Source: Emticicia fluvialis | GTDB taxonomy: Bacteria > Bacteroidota > Bacteroidia > Cytophagales > Spirosomataceae | Assembly: GCF_024793945.1 (NCBI RefSeq) | Contig: NZ_JANUSD010000002.1 | Span: forward strand, 62,001 to 126,000 | Reading direction: 5' to 3' | Length of the DNA: 64,000 nt | Shown here: piece after piece, positions 44,521 to 53,959 of the stretch | Layout: each line of letters starts with the position of its first letter | Position numbering within the stretch: position 1 is the first letter of the stretch | The notes under the pieces: model-generated | Told to the model about the DNA's origin: nothing | Seen by the model: only the letters and a program-made list of their open reading frames with translations | Databases searched by the model: none | Translations under genes and position numbers: made by a program

Positions 44521-45729
44521 CTAAGCAAGGTATTTACCGAGGGTCTGCAATTTTAATTCGGTCTCAATCCACTCTTTTTCAGGGTTTGAATCTACGGTAA
44601 TCCCGCATCCGGCATATAGTGTGGCAATGCCGTTCTGTAATTTCATAGTACGCAGGTTAACAAAGATGTGTGACTCCTCCTGAATGTTAACCGGGCCCAG
44701 AAAACCACTGTAAAACTCGCGGTCATACTTTTCGTTATCCAGTATGAATTGTCTGGCCGGCTCTTTGGGCATGCCACAAACGGCTGATGTCGGGTGCAGT
44801 AAATCTAGCATAACCGTAGCCAGCTGTGGGAAATTGATATCAACGGTGTCAATTGTAAAGTCCATTCGCAGGTGCATCAGATTACCGGCAATTACGGTTT
44901 TGGGGCCGTCTTCTTCAAACTCACGCACCCTTATTTTCTTAAGGCAATTTACAATATACCTGCTCACCAGCGCATGCTCTTCTATTTCTTTTTGTCGCCA
45001 GAGTGCTTCAGATGTTTTAATAAGGTGGCCGTCTGCATCATAGGCCGACTGAGTACCTGCAAGTGCCATCGTGCGGAACTTGCCTTCTGCGTCCTGGCTC
45101 ACCAGAGTTTCCGGCGATGCCCCAATCCATATAATACCTGAACTAGGTATCGACACCACAGAGACAAAGGCGGTTGGGTAAGCAGCACAAAGTTTATCAA
45201 ATAAGGTAACAATCTCAAAATCTGCCGGAATGCCCATCTTTTTTGTACGAGACAACACAACCTTCTGAAACCTGCCTTCCACAATCTGATTTATGGCTTC
45301 ATTCACTTCGGCAATAAAATCTTCATGGGTTGTAGATGCTTCCTGTGGTTTATCGGCGTGGGTATGGGCAGGTTTTAACCCTGCTCTCTGGGCATTAATT
45401 AATTCAATAAAACCGGGGTCAACTGAAGACGGACTGATAACTTCCTCAAAACTTTCAGGATTTGAAGTATCTGCAAAAACGTAATGTAAATCAGCTTTAA
45501 TAAAATAGGTGTCTTTACCCTCAGGATTGATGAAAGGAGAAAACGCAAAACCCGGCCCGAACTCCTCAAAATCAATCTTTACCTGTTCCGGGCTTTTAAG
45601 AAAAGAGGTAAGAAAATGTCTGTCATTTTGTTTAGGCAAACGCCACATCACGGTTGGTAATCCTACTTGTAAGGCTGCATTCCAAAGTGTTTGCCTGAAA
45701 CTGTTTGTCCTTGAAGTCGCTGTTGTCAT
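44521..45729 (-). CDS. menF: Isochorismate synthase
   Basis: A 402-residue chorismate-utilising enzyme that opens menaquinone synthesis by converting chorismate to isochorismate. C-terminal motifs include VLSRTKK, IWIGASPETLV, ALAGTQ, LHPTSAVCGMPKEPA, FYSGFLGPV and AGCGITVDSNPEKEWIETE, the Mg-binding Glu residues of the family. The N-terminal third is variable, as usual. Siderophore isochorismate synthases (EntC/DhbC) are close relatives, but menC in the same window and no siderophore genes favour menaquinone. Confidence 0.88.
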   Translation of the reverse strand: MTTATSRTNSFRQTLWNAALQVGLPTVMWRLPKQNDRHFLTSFLKSPEQVKIDFEEFGPGFAFSPFINPEGKDTYFIKADLHYVFADTSNPESFEEVISPSSVDPGFIELINAQRAGLKPAHTHADKPQEASTTHEDFIAEVNEAINQIVEGRFQKVVLSRTKKMGIPADFEIVTLFDKLCAAYPTAFVSVVSIPSSGIIWIGASPETLVSQDAEGKFRTMALAGTQSAYDADGHLIKTSEALWRQKEIEEHALVSRYIVNCLKKIRVREFEEDGPKTVIAGNLMHLRMDFTIDTVDINFPQLATVMLDLLHPTSAVCGMPKEPARQFILDNEKYDREFYSGFLGPVNIQEESHIFVNLRTMKLQNGIATLYAGCGITVDSNPEKEWIETELKLQTLGKYLA

Positions 45730-46152
45730 ATCCTGAAACTATACCTTAAGCAAAAGCTAAGATATGTGGTAATTAATTGTACAATTACAATATACAACAA
45801 ATATGATTTGAAAACCTCTCAAAAAAAAGCAGAAGTTTTTATGATATAAGTTTTTTGGTTGTTTTTTGTTTAAAATGTACAAAATCCGGCCGGCATTTCT
45901 TTAAAACTTCGTTCCTTTTAAGCACATTTTAACTGGCAAACCCTGAATCTGCGGCATGCAATTATAGGCTTCGGCCGCACCTCCATTTCAAGGCAGTTTA
46001 CGCCAGATAAGCCCTGAAAGCATGGAGTAAGAGAACAGTTATTTCTTAAAGTGCTGATTTGCCGTTTTAATTGGGCAATTTGTCGATTTCTTTGGTTAGA
46101 TGCTCTACAAAGCATTATTTTTATTGAAATATATTATTTTTCAAATAAAAAA
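45730..46152. other. Gene-free region, menF / dehydrogenase gene
   Basis: A 423-base divergent region. The long frame beginning at 46051 enters it but is not protein-like there. I see no clear -7 motif, RNA or repeat. Confidence 0.4.
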
Positions 46153-48978
46153 ATGAAAGTATCTAAGAATGGCCATCACGGAGTATTGAAAACCTGCCTG
46201 CTGATTGCTGCTTGTCTGTATATCATCAGTTCATGCAAAGTAAAACAACCTTTGCAAAGCCAGGTATCTTCAACCACCGAAACTCAGCAAGACTTAGTGC
46301 AGGGTGTAATTAAATCATTTTCAGCCGGTCTGCCTAAAAGTACACTGCCAGCAGGAGCAGACCCGGAAGGTGGTGATTGGAAAGGAATAGATTTGGAAGA
46401 AAAACAGCCCGTTAAGCCACTTTATGCTTCAGAAGAAGCAAAGCACTTTCTATTGCCTCCCGGTTACAAGATTGAGCCGATTCTAACAGAGCCGGCCATT
46501 CAGCAACCCGGAGCCATTGCATTTGACGGCAACGGACGTATGTATGTGTTAGAGTTACGGTCTTACATGCTCAACGCCGATTCTAAAGACGAACTGGAAC
46601 CCACCAGCCGGATTTCGAGATGGGAAGACAAAGACAACGACGGAGTTTATGAAACAGGTACTACTTTTGTTGATAACCTGATTTTTCCCCGGTTTGTGTT
46701 ACCTTACGGCAAAGACTGTGTTTTAACGATGGAGTCTGATGCCGACAATGTCTATAAGTATACCGACACTGACGGCGACGGTAAAGCCGATAAAAAAGAG
46801 CTTTTTACTAATAAATATGGGCGTTCGGGTAATGTTGAGCATCAGCAGGCTTTTATGTACTGGGGCATGGACAACTGGCTTTACAGCACGGTTAATGCGT
46901 TCAGGGTACGTGAAACACCGGGTGGTGTGATTCGTGAAAAAACCGGATTTAACCGTGCTCAATGGGGTATAACCCATGACGACGACGGCAAACTGTGGTT
47001 TCAGGGTGGTGCCAGTGGTTTACCTTCTTATTTTCAGTTTCCGATACATTATGGCAATTTTGAAGTGCCGGGCGAATTTGCCAAGGGTTTTGATATACCG
47101 TATGGCGCTGCAATTAAAATATCTGATATGCAGGGTGGGATGGACGAAATCCGCCAGCCGGATGGCTCATTGAAGCGGGTAACGGGTTCAGCCGGAAACG
47201 ACGTGTTTCGTGGTGACCGTCTTCCCGAATCCTTGAAAGGCCAGTATTTTTATGGAGAACCTGTGGCAAGGATTGTCCGCCAGATTAATCCGGTTGTAAA
47301 AGACGGTTTAACAACCCTGCATAATGTGTATCAGGACCAGCAATCAGAGTTTTTACGTTCAACTGACCCGCTTTTCAGGCCTGTTGACATGGCAACTGCA
47401 CCCGATGGCACCATGTATATAGTAGATATGTATCATGGCATTATTCAGGAAGGGCAGTGGACACAAAGAGGAACGTACCTGCGTACAAAAATAGAGCAAT
47501 ACCAGTTAGATAAAGTGGTAGGGTTAGGGCGTATCTGGCGTATTACCTATGAGGGCAAAGAGCGCAACAAAACCAAACCTAAAATGCTGAACGAAAAAAC
47601 ATCAGCATTGGTAAAGCACCTGGAGCACCCCAACGGCTGGTGGCGAGATGCCGCCCAGCAATTGATTGTGTTAAGAAAAGACCCTTCAGTAGCGCCTGCT
47701 TTAGAGAAAATGGCTTTGGGTAGCCCTAACGTTCTGGCAAGAATACACGCCATCTGGGCGTTAGAAGGCCTGAACGCACTGAAGAAAGAAACCGTACAGA
47801 AATTGTTTAATGACAGTAATCCACGTATCAGGATACAAGCCATGAGAGCCGGGGAAACACTCTATAAAAACGGTGAAAAAGAACTGGAAGCCAATTTTAA
47901 GGCAGCATTGAATGATGCAAATGCTGATGTGGCAATTCAGGCCATGCTGAGCGCAAAGTTTCTGAAACTTCCTGAACTGGAAAACAACATTAAAGCCATA
48001 GTGGCTAAAAACAAAGCAACCGGAGTAAAACTGGTGGCAGACCAGATTATTGCCCCTGTAAGACCCCGAAGCGGCTTGGGCGTTGCCGAATTAAGCAAAA
48101 GCCAGCAGGAATCACTGAGCCGGGGGGCGGTTATCTACAACGAATTGTGTTCGCAGTGCCATGGTAATAATGGCATGGGTACTCCTGCAGGAGACGGCAA
48201 ATTGCTGGCACCTGCACTGGCGGGTTCCGCAAGAATACAGGCACATCCTGAATATGCGGTAAGAGTAGTGCTATATGGCATGGAAGGCGCCATAGAAGGT
48301 AAAACCTATGCCGGCGGAATGATGGCCAGTATGAAAGAGCAGTCTGATGAGTGGGTAGCCGATGTGATTTCTTTCATAAGAAACGGGCTTTCGAACGATG
48401 CTTCTTTGATTTCGGCCGATGCAGTAGCTAAAATCAGACAAAAAACAGCTGGGCAGACAGGTATGTACCAATACGCAAGTCTGATACAGTCAGTACCGCG
48501 CGAATTACAACAACGTGAGGGATGGAAAGTAACTGCCAGCAATACAGCCTCTACCCGTATAGGCGGTAATGTTTCGCCAACTACTGCATTTACTTATGAG
48601 GGTTGGTCAACAGGTGTAAAACAAGAGAAAGGTATGTGGTACCAGATAGAGTTTCCTACTGAAACAGCCGTGAGCGAAATACAGTTTAATTCGGCCGCAA
48701 TGGTTAAGAAAGGCTGGGTACCCAAACCCAATACATCATTCGGGCAAAGGCCAATGGTGCAAACCCACCCCAGAGTTTACAACGTAGAAACCTCATCAGA
48801 CGGGGTCAACTGGCAGTCAAATCTGGTAGCAGGTAAAGGGAATGATGGTGATAATATCATTGCTTTGAACCCCAGAAAAGCGAAGTTTATCAGAATAAAA
48901 CTCGAACAGGGGCTTGAAGGCACCGAAGACGACATACCCTGGACTATGAAACAGCTGAAAATTTTTGAACTCAATTAA
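46153..48978 (+). CDS. Multidomain dehydrogenase/cytochrome c lipoprotein (PVC-type heme-binding)
   Basis: A 941-residue periplasmic lipoprotein with lipobox YIISSC. Domain order: a six-bladed propeller of the membrane-bound dehydrogenase type (about 85-475, with IAFDGNGRMYVLELRSYM and APDGTMYIVDMYHG), HEAT-like helical repeats (about 490-640), a c-type cytochrome with heme motif Cys666-SQ-Cys669-His670, and a C-terminal discoidin-like beta-sandwich (about 770-941). Such proteins probably oxidise sugars or polyols and pass electrons to the respiratory chain. A Tat-exported TIM-barrel protein follows 41 bases later. The start is ATG 46153; the earlier frame start at 46051 lacks a signal peptide. 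Confidence 0.85.
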   Translation: MKVSKNGHHGVLKTCLLIAACLYIISSCKVKQPLQSQVSSTTETQQDLVQGVIKSFSAGLPKSTLPAGADPEGGDWKGIDLEEKQPVKPLYASEEAKHFLLPPGYKIEPILTEPAIQQPGAIAFDGNGRMYVLELRSYMLNADSKDELEPTSRISRWEDKDNDGVYETGTTFVDNLIFPRFVLPYGKDCVLTMESDADNVYKYTDTDGDGKADKKELFTNKYGRSGNVEHQQAFMYWGMDNWLYSTVNAFRVRETPGGVIREKTGFNRAQWGITHDDDGKLWFQGGASGLPSYFQFPIHYGNFEVPGEFAKGFDIPYGAAIKISDMQGGMDEIRQPDGSLKRVTGSAGNDVFRGDRLPESLKGQYFYGEPVARIVRQINPVVKDGLTTLHNVYQDQQSEFLRSTDPLFRPVDMATAPDGTMYIVDMYHGIIQEGQWTQRGTYLRTKIEQYQLDKVVGLGRIWRITYEGKERNKTKPKMLNEKTSALVKHLEHPNGWWRDAAQQLIVLRKDPSVAPALEKMALGSPNVLARIHAIWALEGLNALKKETVQKLFNDSNPRIRIQAMRAGETLYKNGEKELEANFKAALNDANADVAIQAMLSAKFLKLPELENNIKAIVAKNKATGVKLVADQIIAPVRPRSGLGVAELSKSQQESLSRGAVIYNELCSQCHGNNGMGTPAGDGKLLAPALAGSARIQAHPEYAVRVVLYGMEGAIEGKTYAGGMMASMKEQSDEWVADVISFIRNGLSNDASLISADAVAKIRQKTAGQTGMYQYASLIQSVPRELQQREGWKVTASNTASTRIGGNVSPTTAFTYEGWSTGVKQEKGMWYQIEFPTETAVSEIQFNSAAMVKKGWVPKPNTSFGQRPMVQTHPRVYNVETSSDGVNWQSNLVAGKGNDGDNIIALNPRKAKFIRIKLEQGLEGTEDDIPWTMKQLKIFELN

Positions 48979-49019
48979 GGATTCATTTTTGTAATATATC
49001 AAGGAAAAATAATTATTCA

Positions 49020-50069
49020 ATGGAAAAATCAAACAATCCCTCAGTATCTCGCCGACAGTTTCTCGGTACCACCGCTGCCCTGGTGTCGGGTTCAGTATTG
49101 GCAAGCAGCCCAATTTTCGGAGCACCTGCATATATCAAAAATCTTTTCGGTCCTAATTCATTAATAAACGGAGTGCAGATTGGTGTTATTACCTACTCTT
49201 TCAGAGAAATGCCAGACCAAAGTGCTGAGGCAATTCTGCAATATGTTTTAGAGACCGGTGTAAGTGCCATAGAATTGATGGGCGACCCAGCCGAAATTTA
49301 TGCAGGAAAACCCAAGAGCAGCCTTGATATGCGTTCTCTTTTTCCGTTGATGAGAAAAAGAAACGAGAAGAAGGAACTAACAGAAGAAGAAAAAAAGAAA
49401 CTGGAAGACGGAGAAGCGCAGATGAAATCTTATAACCAGGAAGTTGCCCAATGGAGACAAAGCGCATCAATGACCAAGTTTGAAGAGCTGGGCAAAATAT
49501 ATAAAAAAGCAGGTGTAAGTATCTACGGCTTCAAACCGAATGCCTTTGGTCGTAATAATACAGATGCCGAAATCGAGTTTGGTATGCGCGCTGCCAAAGC
49601 CTTAGGCGCTAATCAGGTAACGCTCGAACATCCATCGAACGACGAGCATACGCTTAAACTGGGTACTATTGCACAAAAAGTTGGTGTAAAAGTGGGGTAT
49701 CATGGACATGAGCAGCAGACCTATACTTTCTGGGATACCGCTTTGGCGCAATCGCCTGCCAATTCGCTCAACCTCGATTTGGGGCATTTTGTTGCCGCAG
49801 GGAATCCGAACCCGCTGGATATCATCAAGCAAAAGCATGACCGCATCGTAAGCATGCATATTAAAGACCGCCAGACACCGGCGCACGGCAAAGGGAATGT
49901 AGTATGGGGGCAAGGAGATACGCCAATCAAAGAGGCATTGAATCTGATAAGGGTCAATAAGTACAAATTCCCGGCAACTATTGAGCTTGAATACAAAGTG
50001 CCTGAAGGTTCAACTCCGGTAGCTGAGGTAAAAAAATGCCTTGAGTTTTGTAAAAATTCATTGAGCTAA
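49020..50069 (+). CDS. Sugar phosphate isomerase/epimerase-like TIM barrel, Tat-exported
   Basis: A 349-residue protein. A twin-arginine signal (SRRQFLG followed by a hydrophobic stretch) marks folded export through Tat. The barrel has metal-ligand regions of the xylose-isomerase-like superfamily: VTLEHPSND, VGYHGHEQQ, LDLGHFVAAG, MHIKDRQ and TIELEYKVPEG. It sits 41 bases after the dehydrogenase/cytochrome gene, so both are likely co-transcribed. Together they fit periplasmic oxidation and rearrangement of sugars, such as keto-glycosides, but no DUF1080 hydrolase or transporter is beside them. An insert rich in Lys and Glu (about 115-140) is unusual. Confidence 0.86.
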   Translation: MEKSNNPSVSRRQFLGTTAALVSGSVLASSPIFGAPAYIKNLFGPNSLINGVQIGVITYSFREMPDQSAEAILQYVLETGVSAIELMGDPAEIYAGKPKSSLDMRSLFPLMRKRNEKKELTEEEKKKLEDGEAQMKSYNQEVAQWRQSASMTKFEELGKIYKKAGVSIYGFKPNAFGRNNTDAEIEFGMRAAKALGANQVTLEHPSNDEHTLKLGTIAQKVGVKVGYHGHEQQTYTFWDTALAQSPANSLNLDLGHFVAAGNPNPLDIIKQKHDRIVSMHIKDRQTPAHGKGNVVWGQGDTPIKEALNLIRVNKYKFPATIELEYKVPEGSTPVAEVKKCLEFCKNSLS

Positions 50070-50086
50070 ACAGTCTGATTTTTAAA

Positions 50087-50131
50087 ATAAAAGGTCTCTT
50101 ACGTTTCTGAAAAATGTAGAAGACCTTTTAT
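50087..50131 (+). terminator. Terminator after the TIM-barrel gene
   Basis: A long stem (ATAAAAGGTCT, 50087-50097, with 50121-50131, extended by four pairs after one mismatch) is followed by a short T-containing tail. It starts 18 bases after the stop. Confidence 0.7.
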
Positions 50132-50219
50132 GTATCCGCTAATCTTTTGCCTTAACGAAGCTCCAGACAGAATTATAATGGCAATTTCAGGAGCGTTAGC
50201 ACTTAAGGTATAAATATTA

Positions 50220-50522
50220 TTAGCCCGCTATAACAAGCATATTCTCTTTTTGCATCTCTTGCAGATACGCCAGGGTTTCAGTAGTACACACTTCGGCATC
50301 AATATCGTATTTCTCAAGCAGTTGTTCAATCAGATATTCAATAGTTACCTGCTGGGCAGTTAACTCCCATATATCGGCTGCCACAGGGTTAAGGCCAAGG
50401 AAATCTCCAGTTGCCAGATTCATCATAACTGCCTCATCTCCCAAACCGGAAACCATAAATGCTTCGTCATTACGGTTAACTTTTGTCTGAAGATTCTCAA
50501 TTGTAAAGGTTGAAGTTTGCAC
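50220..50522 (-). CDS. PqqD-family (RRE-like) small protein
   Basis: A 100-residue protein with PqqD-like features: EAFMVSGLGDEAVMMNLATGDFLGLNPVAADIWELT matches the winged-helix peptide-binding fold that, in PQQ and RiPP pathways, presents a precursor peptide to a modifying enzyme. The open frame reaches 50579, but a -7-like motif at 50549-50556 and family alignment place the start at GTG 50522 (MQTSTFTIENLQ). No PqqA, radical SAM enzyme or precursor peptide is seen nearby, so its partner is elsewhere or it has another role. Confidence 0.75.
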   Translation of the reverse strand: MQTSTFTIENLQTKVNRNDEAFMVSGLGDEAVMMNLATGDFLGLNPVAADIWELTAQQVTIEYLIEQLLEKYDIDAEVCTTETLAYLQEMQKENMLVIAG

Positions 50523-50548
50523 TGTAAAAATGTATTGTTTTAAGTCTG

Positions 50549-50556
50549 CAAATATA
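50549..50556 (-). promoter_or_regulatory. Candidate -7 element of the PqqD-like gene
   Basis: TATATTTG on the minus strand, 26 bases before GTG 50522 and inside the longer possible frame. Confidence 0.45.
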
Positions 50557-50738
50557 GCCCTTATATAGTAAAAAACCACATTAAAAGCCGAAAGCTATTT
50601 TGTACGTAAAACCCTGAATTGTTGGCTGACACAACCACCGGTGCGCAATTGTAATTTAGTGCATTCAGTTGAACATTTACCTGGCAGATAATGTTTTATT
50701 GATAATTATCTGTAAACTTTAGCCCTGCATTAAAAATT

Positions 50739-51302
50739 ATGATTTCACTAGAAAAAAATAAATTATTTGGCTTGCTGATAGTCTTATGTACTATTCCGGC
50801 ATTGGCCAGTTGTCAGAATAAATCTCAACATAAAAGTATGTCATCGCAAGTAGAACAAGAGAAAAAGGGGAACCCCTATTATTCGCTGACCAGCAAAGAG
50901 CCTTTGCAAGTGAGCGATGTTGAATGGAAAAAAGTTTTGCCGCCTGATGTATATGCTATCATGCGTGAGAAAGATACCGAGCGCCCATTTACCGGTAAAT
51001 TCTGGAACTACACAGGCAAGGGTACTTATCATTGTGCTTCTTGCGGCAATAAGTTGTTTCGTTCTGATGCCAAATTTGCCAGTATGTGTGGCTGGCCCAG
51101 CTTTTTTCAGCAGGACGATAAAAAAAGCATAGTATTCAAAGACGATTTTACACACGGTATGCATCGTATCGAAACGCTATGCGGGCGTTGCAACGGCCAC
51201 TTGGGTCATATTTTTGATGATGGCCCTGAGCCAACCGGCAAACGTTATTGTATGAACTCCATTGCGCTTGATTTCATCCCTGATGATAAATCACAATTGT
51301 AA
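50739..51302 (+). CDS. msrB: Peptide-methionine (R)-S-oxide reductase, exported lipoprotein
   Basis: A 187-residue MsrB with a lipobox (PALASC), so it repairs oxidised methionine in envelope proteins. Zinc-binding Cys pairs are CASC and CGRC. GWPSFFQ and GHIFDDGPEPTGKRYCMNS carry the active site, with the catalytic Cys in RYCMNS. The family length is normal after the signal. MsrA is not adjacent. It may share its divergent 216-base promoter region with the PqqD-like gene; a hairpin terminator follows. Confidence 0.93.
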   Translation: MISLEKNKLFGLLIVLCTIPALASCQNKSQHKSMSSQVEQEKKGNPYYSLTSKEPLQVSDVEWKKVLPPDVYAIMREKDTERPFTGKFWNYTGKGTYHCASCGNKLFRSDAKFASMCGWPSFFQQDDKKSIVFKDDFTHGMHRIETLCGRCNGHLGHIFDDGPEPTGKRYCMNSIALDFIPDDKSQL

Positions 51303-51329
51303 AACAAGATTGTTAGAAATAAATCCAAT

Positions 51330-51360
51330 AAGGGCTTTTCGGTAAGAAGAGCCTTTTATT
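51330..51360 (+). terminator. Terminator after msrB
   Basis: An 11-bp stem with two G-T pairs (51330-51340 with 51346-51356), five-base loop, followed by TTATTTATT. It separates msrB from the AraC gene. Confidence 0.7.
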
Positions 51361-51369
51361 TATTATAAA

Positions 51370-52179
51370 ATGAAGCACCTGCGCACAGGACAATTTCATG
51401 GGCAAACCAACCAGACTGTTAATCTGGGGGGTGTTACGCTTACTGATACCGAATACACACTGGATAAAGTAGACTGGCATTACCATGAAAACGCCTATTT
51501 TACTTTTATTCTGCAAGGCAATGTGATCGAAGGAAATAAGAAGGAAGTGTATAACTGCGAGGCAGGAAGCCTGTTGTTTCATCATTGGCAAGAGCCACAC
51601 TATAATATTAAACCACCGGGCTTCACCCGGGGCTTTCATGTTGAACTGGCGCATGATTGGTTCAGGCATCTTGATTTCGACATCAATCATCTTACCGGTA
51701 GTATTCATGTCTTAAACCCCGATTTGAAAATACTGCTTTATAAGATTTTCAGGGAATCTAAATTGTCTGATATCACTACCGAATTGAGCGTGCAGACTAT
51801 TCTGCTTGAATTACTGAGCAGAATGCATCAAGACCAACAAACTGCATTGCATGGTAATCCTATTTGGGTAATAAGGCTCAGAGAATTACTGCATGACAAC
51901 GTCACTGAGAATCTGAGCCTGTCTGAGCTGGCACTTCAACTCGGCATCCACCCTGTTCATCTTTCCAGAGACTTCCCTAAGTACTTTCATTGCCGGCTGG
52001 GCGAATACATCAGAAAACTGAAAGTTGAAAAGGCCCTGTCGCTTCTAGCGCAAAAAAACAAATCTCTCACCGATATTACTTATGAATGCGGCTTTGCAGA
52101 CCAAAGCCATTTTGGCCGTTGTTTCAAAGCTGTAAATGACGTTACCCCTTTGGCTCATCGCCGTGTGCTTTTCGGCTGA
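51370..52179 (+). CDS. AraC-family transcriptional regulator
   Basis: A 269-residue regulator. The N-terminal half is a cupin-like sensor (WHYHENAYFTFILQGNVIEGNKKEVYNCEAGSLLFH split across two strands). The C-terminal half has two helix-turn-helix units: LSLSELALQLGIHPVHLSRDFPKYF and LTDITYECGFADQSHFGRCFKAV, the AraC signature. The serine hydrolase gene begins 69 bases downstream with its own -7-like motif and may be its target, but this is inference. The effector is unknown. Confidence 0.9.
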   Translation: MKHLRTGQFHGQTNQTVNLGGVTLTDTEYTLDKVDWHYHENAYFTFILQGNVIEGNKKEVYNCEAGSLLFHHWQEPHYNIKPPGFTRGFHVELAHDWFRHLDFDINHLTGSIHVLNPDLKILLYKIFRESKLSDITTELSVQTILLELLSRMHQDQQTALHGNPIWVIRLRELLHDNVTENLSLSELALQLGIHPVHLSRDFPKYFHCRLGEYIRKLKVEKALSLLAQKNKSLTDITYECGFADQSHFGRCFKAVNDVTPLAHRRVLFG

Positions 52180-52220
52180 GACATGTTAATTCTGTTCTAT
52201 TTCAGGGCGCAGGTTTAGTG

Positions 52221-52228
52221 TATCTTTG
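52221..52228 (+). promoter_or_regulatory. Candidate -7 element of the serine hydrolase gene
   Basis: TATCTTTG, 20 bases before ATG 52249, downstream of the AraC gene. Confidence 0.45.
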
Positions 52229-52248
52229 TGCTTTTAACAAATTGAACT

Positions 52249-53892
52249 ATGAAAAAGCTAACACTGATTTTATTACTGCCTCTTTTTTATATTACAGCAA
52301 ACGGGCAAAGCTCAGATTTGGTTAAAACCGATGGTATGGTTAATGCCTTGCACCAGGCCCATGTAGGCCGTATCACTTTTATGAATGGCAACATTCCGCT
52401 AGACGCATATAAGGAAAGTGACTTCCTGACCAGTTTTGAGTTAAAGCCCGTCAGCGATTTAAACATCAGGCCTTTTCTGGCCAATTCTATCACCAATTAT
52501 CTGCACCACCTGGCACCCGGGCTCAGTGAAGAAGAACTCAATAAAAAGGGAAACTATCAGTTCTCTTTTTATGTGGATGGCAGGCTCATTTATAAAGAAA
52601 ACCTGCATCATGGTGCGGGTCTACGGAAGAGTACCACGACTACGTTCAGAGTGCCATTAACAACTTCGTCAGGTGAAGACTGGTGGGCGGTGTATATGTT
52701 TAACCGGTTTATGATGAATGGCGGCGAAACAGCACTTACTGAAGGAGAACACCAGTTCAGGCTTGAAATGCGCCCGTACCTAAACACAGGCGAAATAAAG
52801 GTTGGTGATTTAATAGCTCAGGGCGAGCTGAAACTGATTATAAAAACGCCGGTGTTAACTAAAGAGCAGACTGAGATTCAGCCCATTCAACCTAATTCTG
52901 GTTGGCAGATTTCTAACGCCGCTATCGACAAACAAAAGATAGAAGGCCTGAATAAGAATATTCATCTCAATAAATTGAAAGAGATTACCGGAATTGTGGT
53001 GATAAAAGAGGGGAAACTTTTATTGGAAGAATATTTCAATAAAGAAGAACGAACCACATTGCACGACCCCCGCTCGGTCGGGAAGTCTTTTGCCTCAACC
53101 ATGATTGGCATAGCCATTCATGACGGATACATTAAAAATGAATCAGAAACCCTGAAAAGCTTTTATGATTTAAAACAGTTTGCCAATTACAGCCCGGGTA
53201 AAGACAGTGTAAAAATTAGTGATTTATTGAGCATGAGTTCTGCGTTTGATGCCTCTGACAACAACAGCGATTCGCCGGGCAATGAAGAAAATATGTATCC
53301 TACTGCCAACTGGGTGAAATTTGCGCTTGATTTGCCGATGGATAAAGGCAAAGCCAATGGCAAACAATGGGATTATTTTACGGCCGGGGTAGTTGTGCTG
53401 GGGGATATACTGCATCGATCGGTACCGGGGGGCTTACAGAAATATGCCGACACAAAACTTTTTAAACCACTTGGCATTAAAAATTACGAGTGGCAATTTA
53501 CACCACAGCATGTGGCCAACACGGCAGGTGGTTTGCGTTTGTCGGCATTAGATTTTGCCAGATATGGCGAACTGTACCGGAACAAGGGCGTTTATAACGG
53601 GAAACAGATATTACCCGGGGAATGGGTTGCTAAAACTTTTACAAAGTATCTGCCTATTCCGGGTAGAACGAATGAGTACTACGGCTATTTGTTCTGGAAT
53701 AAAACCTATGTTGTGAATGGCAAAAGTTACGAGGCATTTTATTGTACCGGCAATGGCGGTAACAAGATTTATGTTTTTCAGAACATACCACTCACCATTG
53801 TTATTACTGCCAAAGCGTACGGCAGGCCTTATGCACACCCGCAGGTTGATAAAATGATGCAAGAATACATACTCCCGGCTGTGCTGAAATAA
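52249..53892 (+). CDS. Exported serine hydrolase, beta-lactamase (class C) family
   Basis: A 547-residue secreted protein with signal peptide ending ITANGQ. Residues 25-200 form an N-terminal beta-rich domain I do not recognise (GRITFMNGNIPLDAY, YQFSFYVDGRLIY, MFNRFMMNGGETALTEGEHQF). The C-terminal part is a class C beta-lactamase/penicillin-binding-like domain: SxxK as Ser276-V-G-Lys279, a Tyr near 376 in WDYFTAG and a late GNGGNKIYVF in the HxG/KTG position. Such enzymes act as esterases, peptidases or amidases; lactamase activity is not implied. The upstream AraC gene may control it. Confidence 0.83.
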   Translation: MKKLTLILLLPLFYITANGQSSDLVKTDGMVNALHQAHVGRITFMNGNIPLDAYKESDFLTSFELKPVSDLNIRPFLANSITNYLHHLAPGLSEEELNKKGNYQFSFYVDGRLIYKENLHHGAGLRKSTTTTFRVPLTTSSGEDWWAVYMFNRFMMNGGETALTEGEHQFRLEMRPYLNTGEIKVGDLIAQGELKLIIKTPVLTKEQTEIQPIQPNSGWQISNAAIDKQKIEGLNKNIHLNKLKEITGIVVIKEGKLLLEEYFNKEERTTLHDPRSVGKSFASTMIGIAIHDGYIKNESETLKSFYDLKQFANYSPGKDSVKISDLLSMSSAFDASDNNSDSPGNEENMYPTANWVKFALDLPMDKGKANGKQWDYFTAGVVVLGDILHRSVPGGLQKYADTKLFKPLGIKNYEWQFTPQHVANTAGGLRLSALDFARYGELYRNKGVYNGKQILPGEWVAKTFTKYLPIPGRTNEYYGYLFWNKTYVVNGKSYEAFYCTGNGGNKIYVFQNIPLTIVITAKAYGRPYAHPQVDKMMQEYILPAVLK

Positions 53893-53902
53893 AACAACCG
53901 GA

Positions 53903-53939
53903 AACGAAAAAAGTCGGGGAGCACCCGACTTTTTTCGTT
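53903..53939. terminator. Strong terminator after the serine hydrolase gene
   Basis: A perfect 16-bp stem (53903-53918 with 53924-53939), loop GAGCA, with an A run on one arm and a T run on the other. It serves both convergent genes. Confidence 0.9.
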
Positions 53940-53959
53940 ATAAACCTGCAAGTGAGCAA

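Noticed and set aside
46051..46152. An upstream extension of the dehydrogenase/cytochrome gene.
   Set aside because: The added residues are not protein-like and would displace the lipoprotein signal beginning at 46153.
50220..51302. A RiPP or PQQ biosynthesis cluster around the PqqD-like gene.
   Set aside because: No radical SAM enzyme, precursor peptide or other pqq gene lies within the window.
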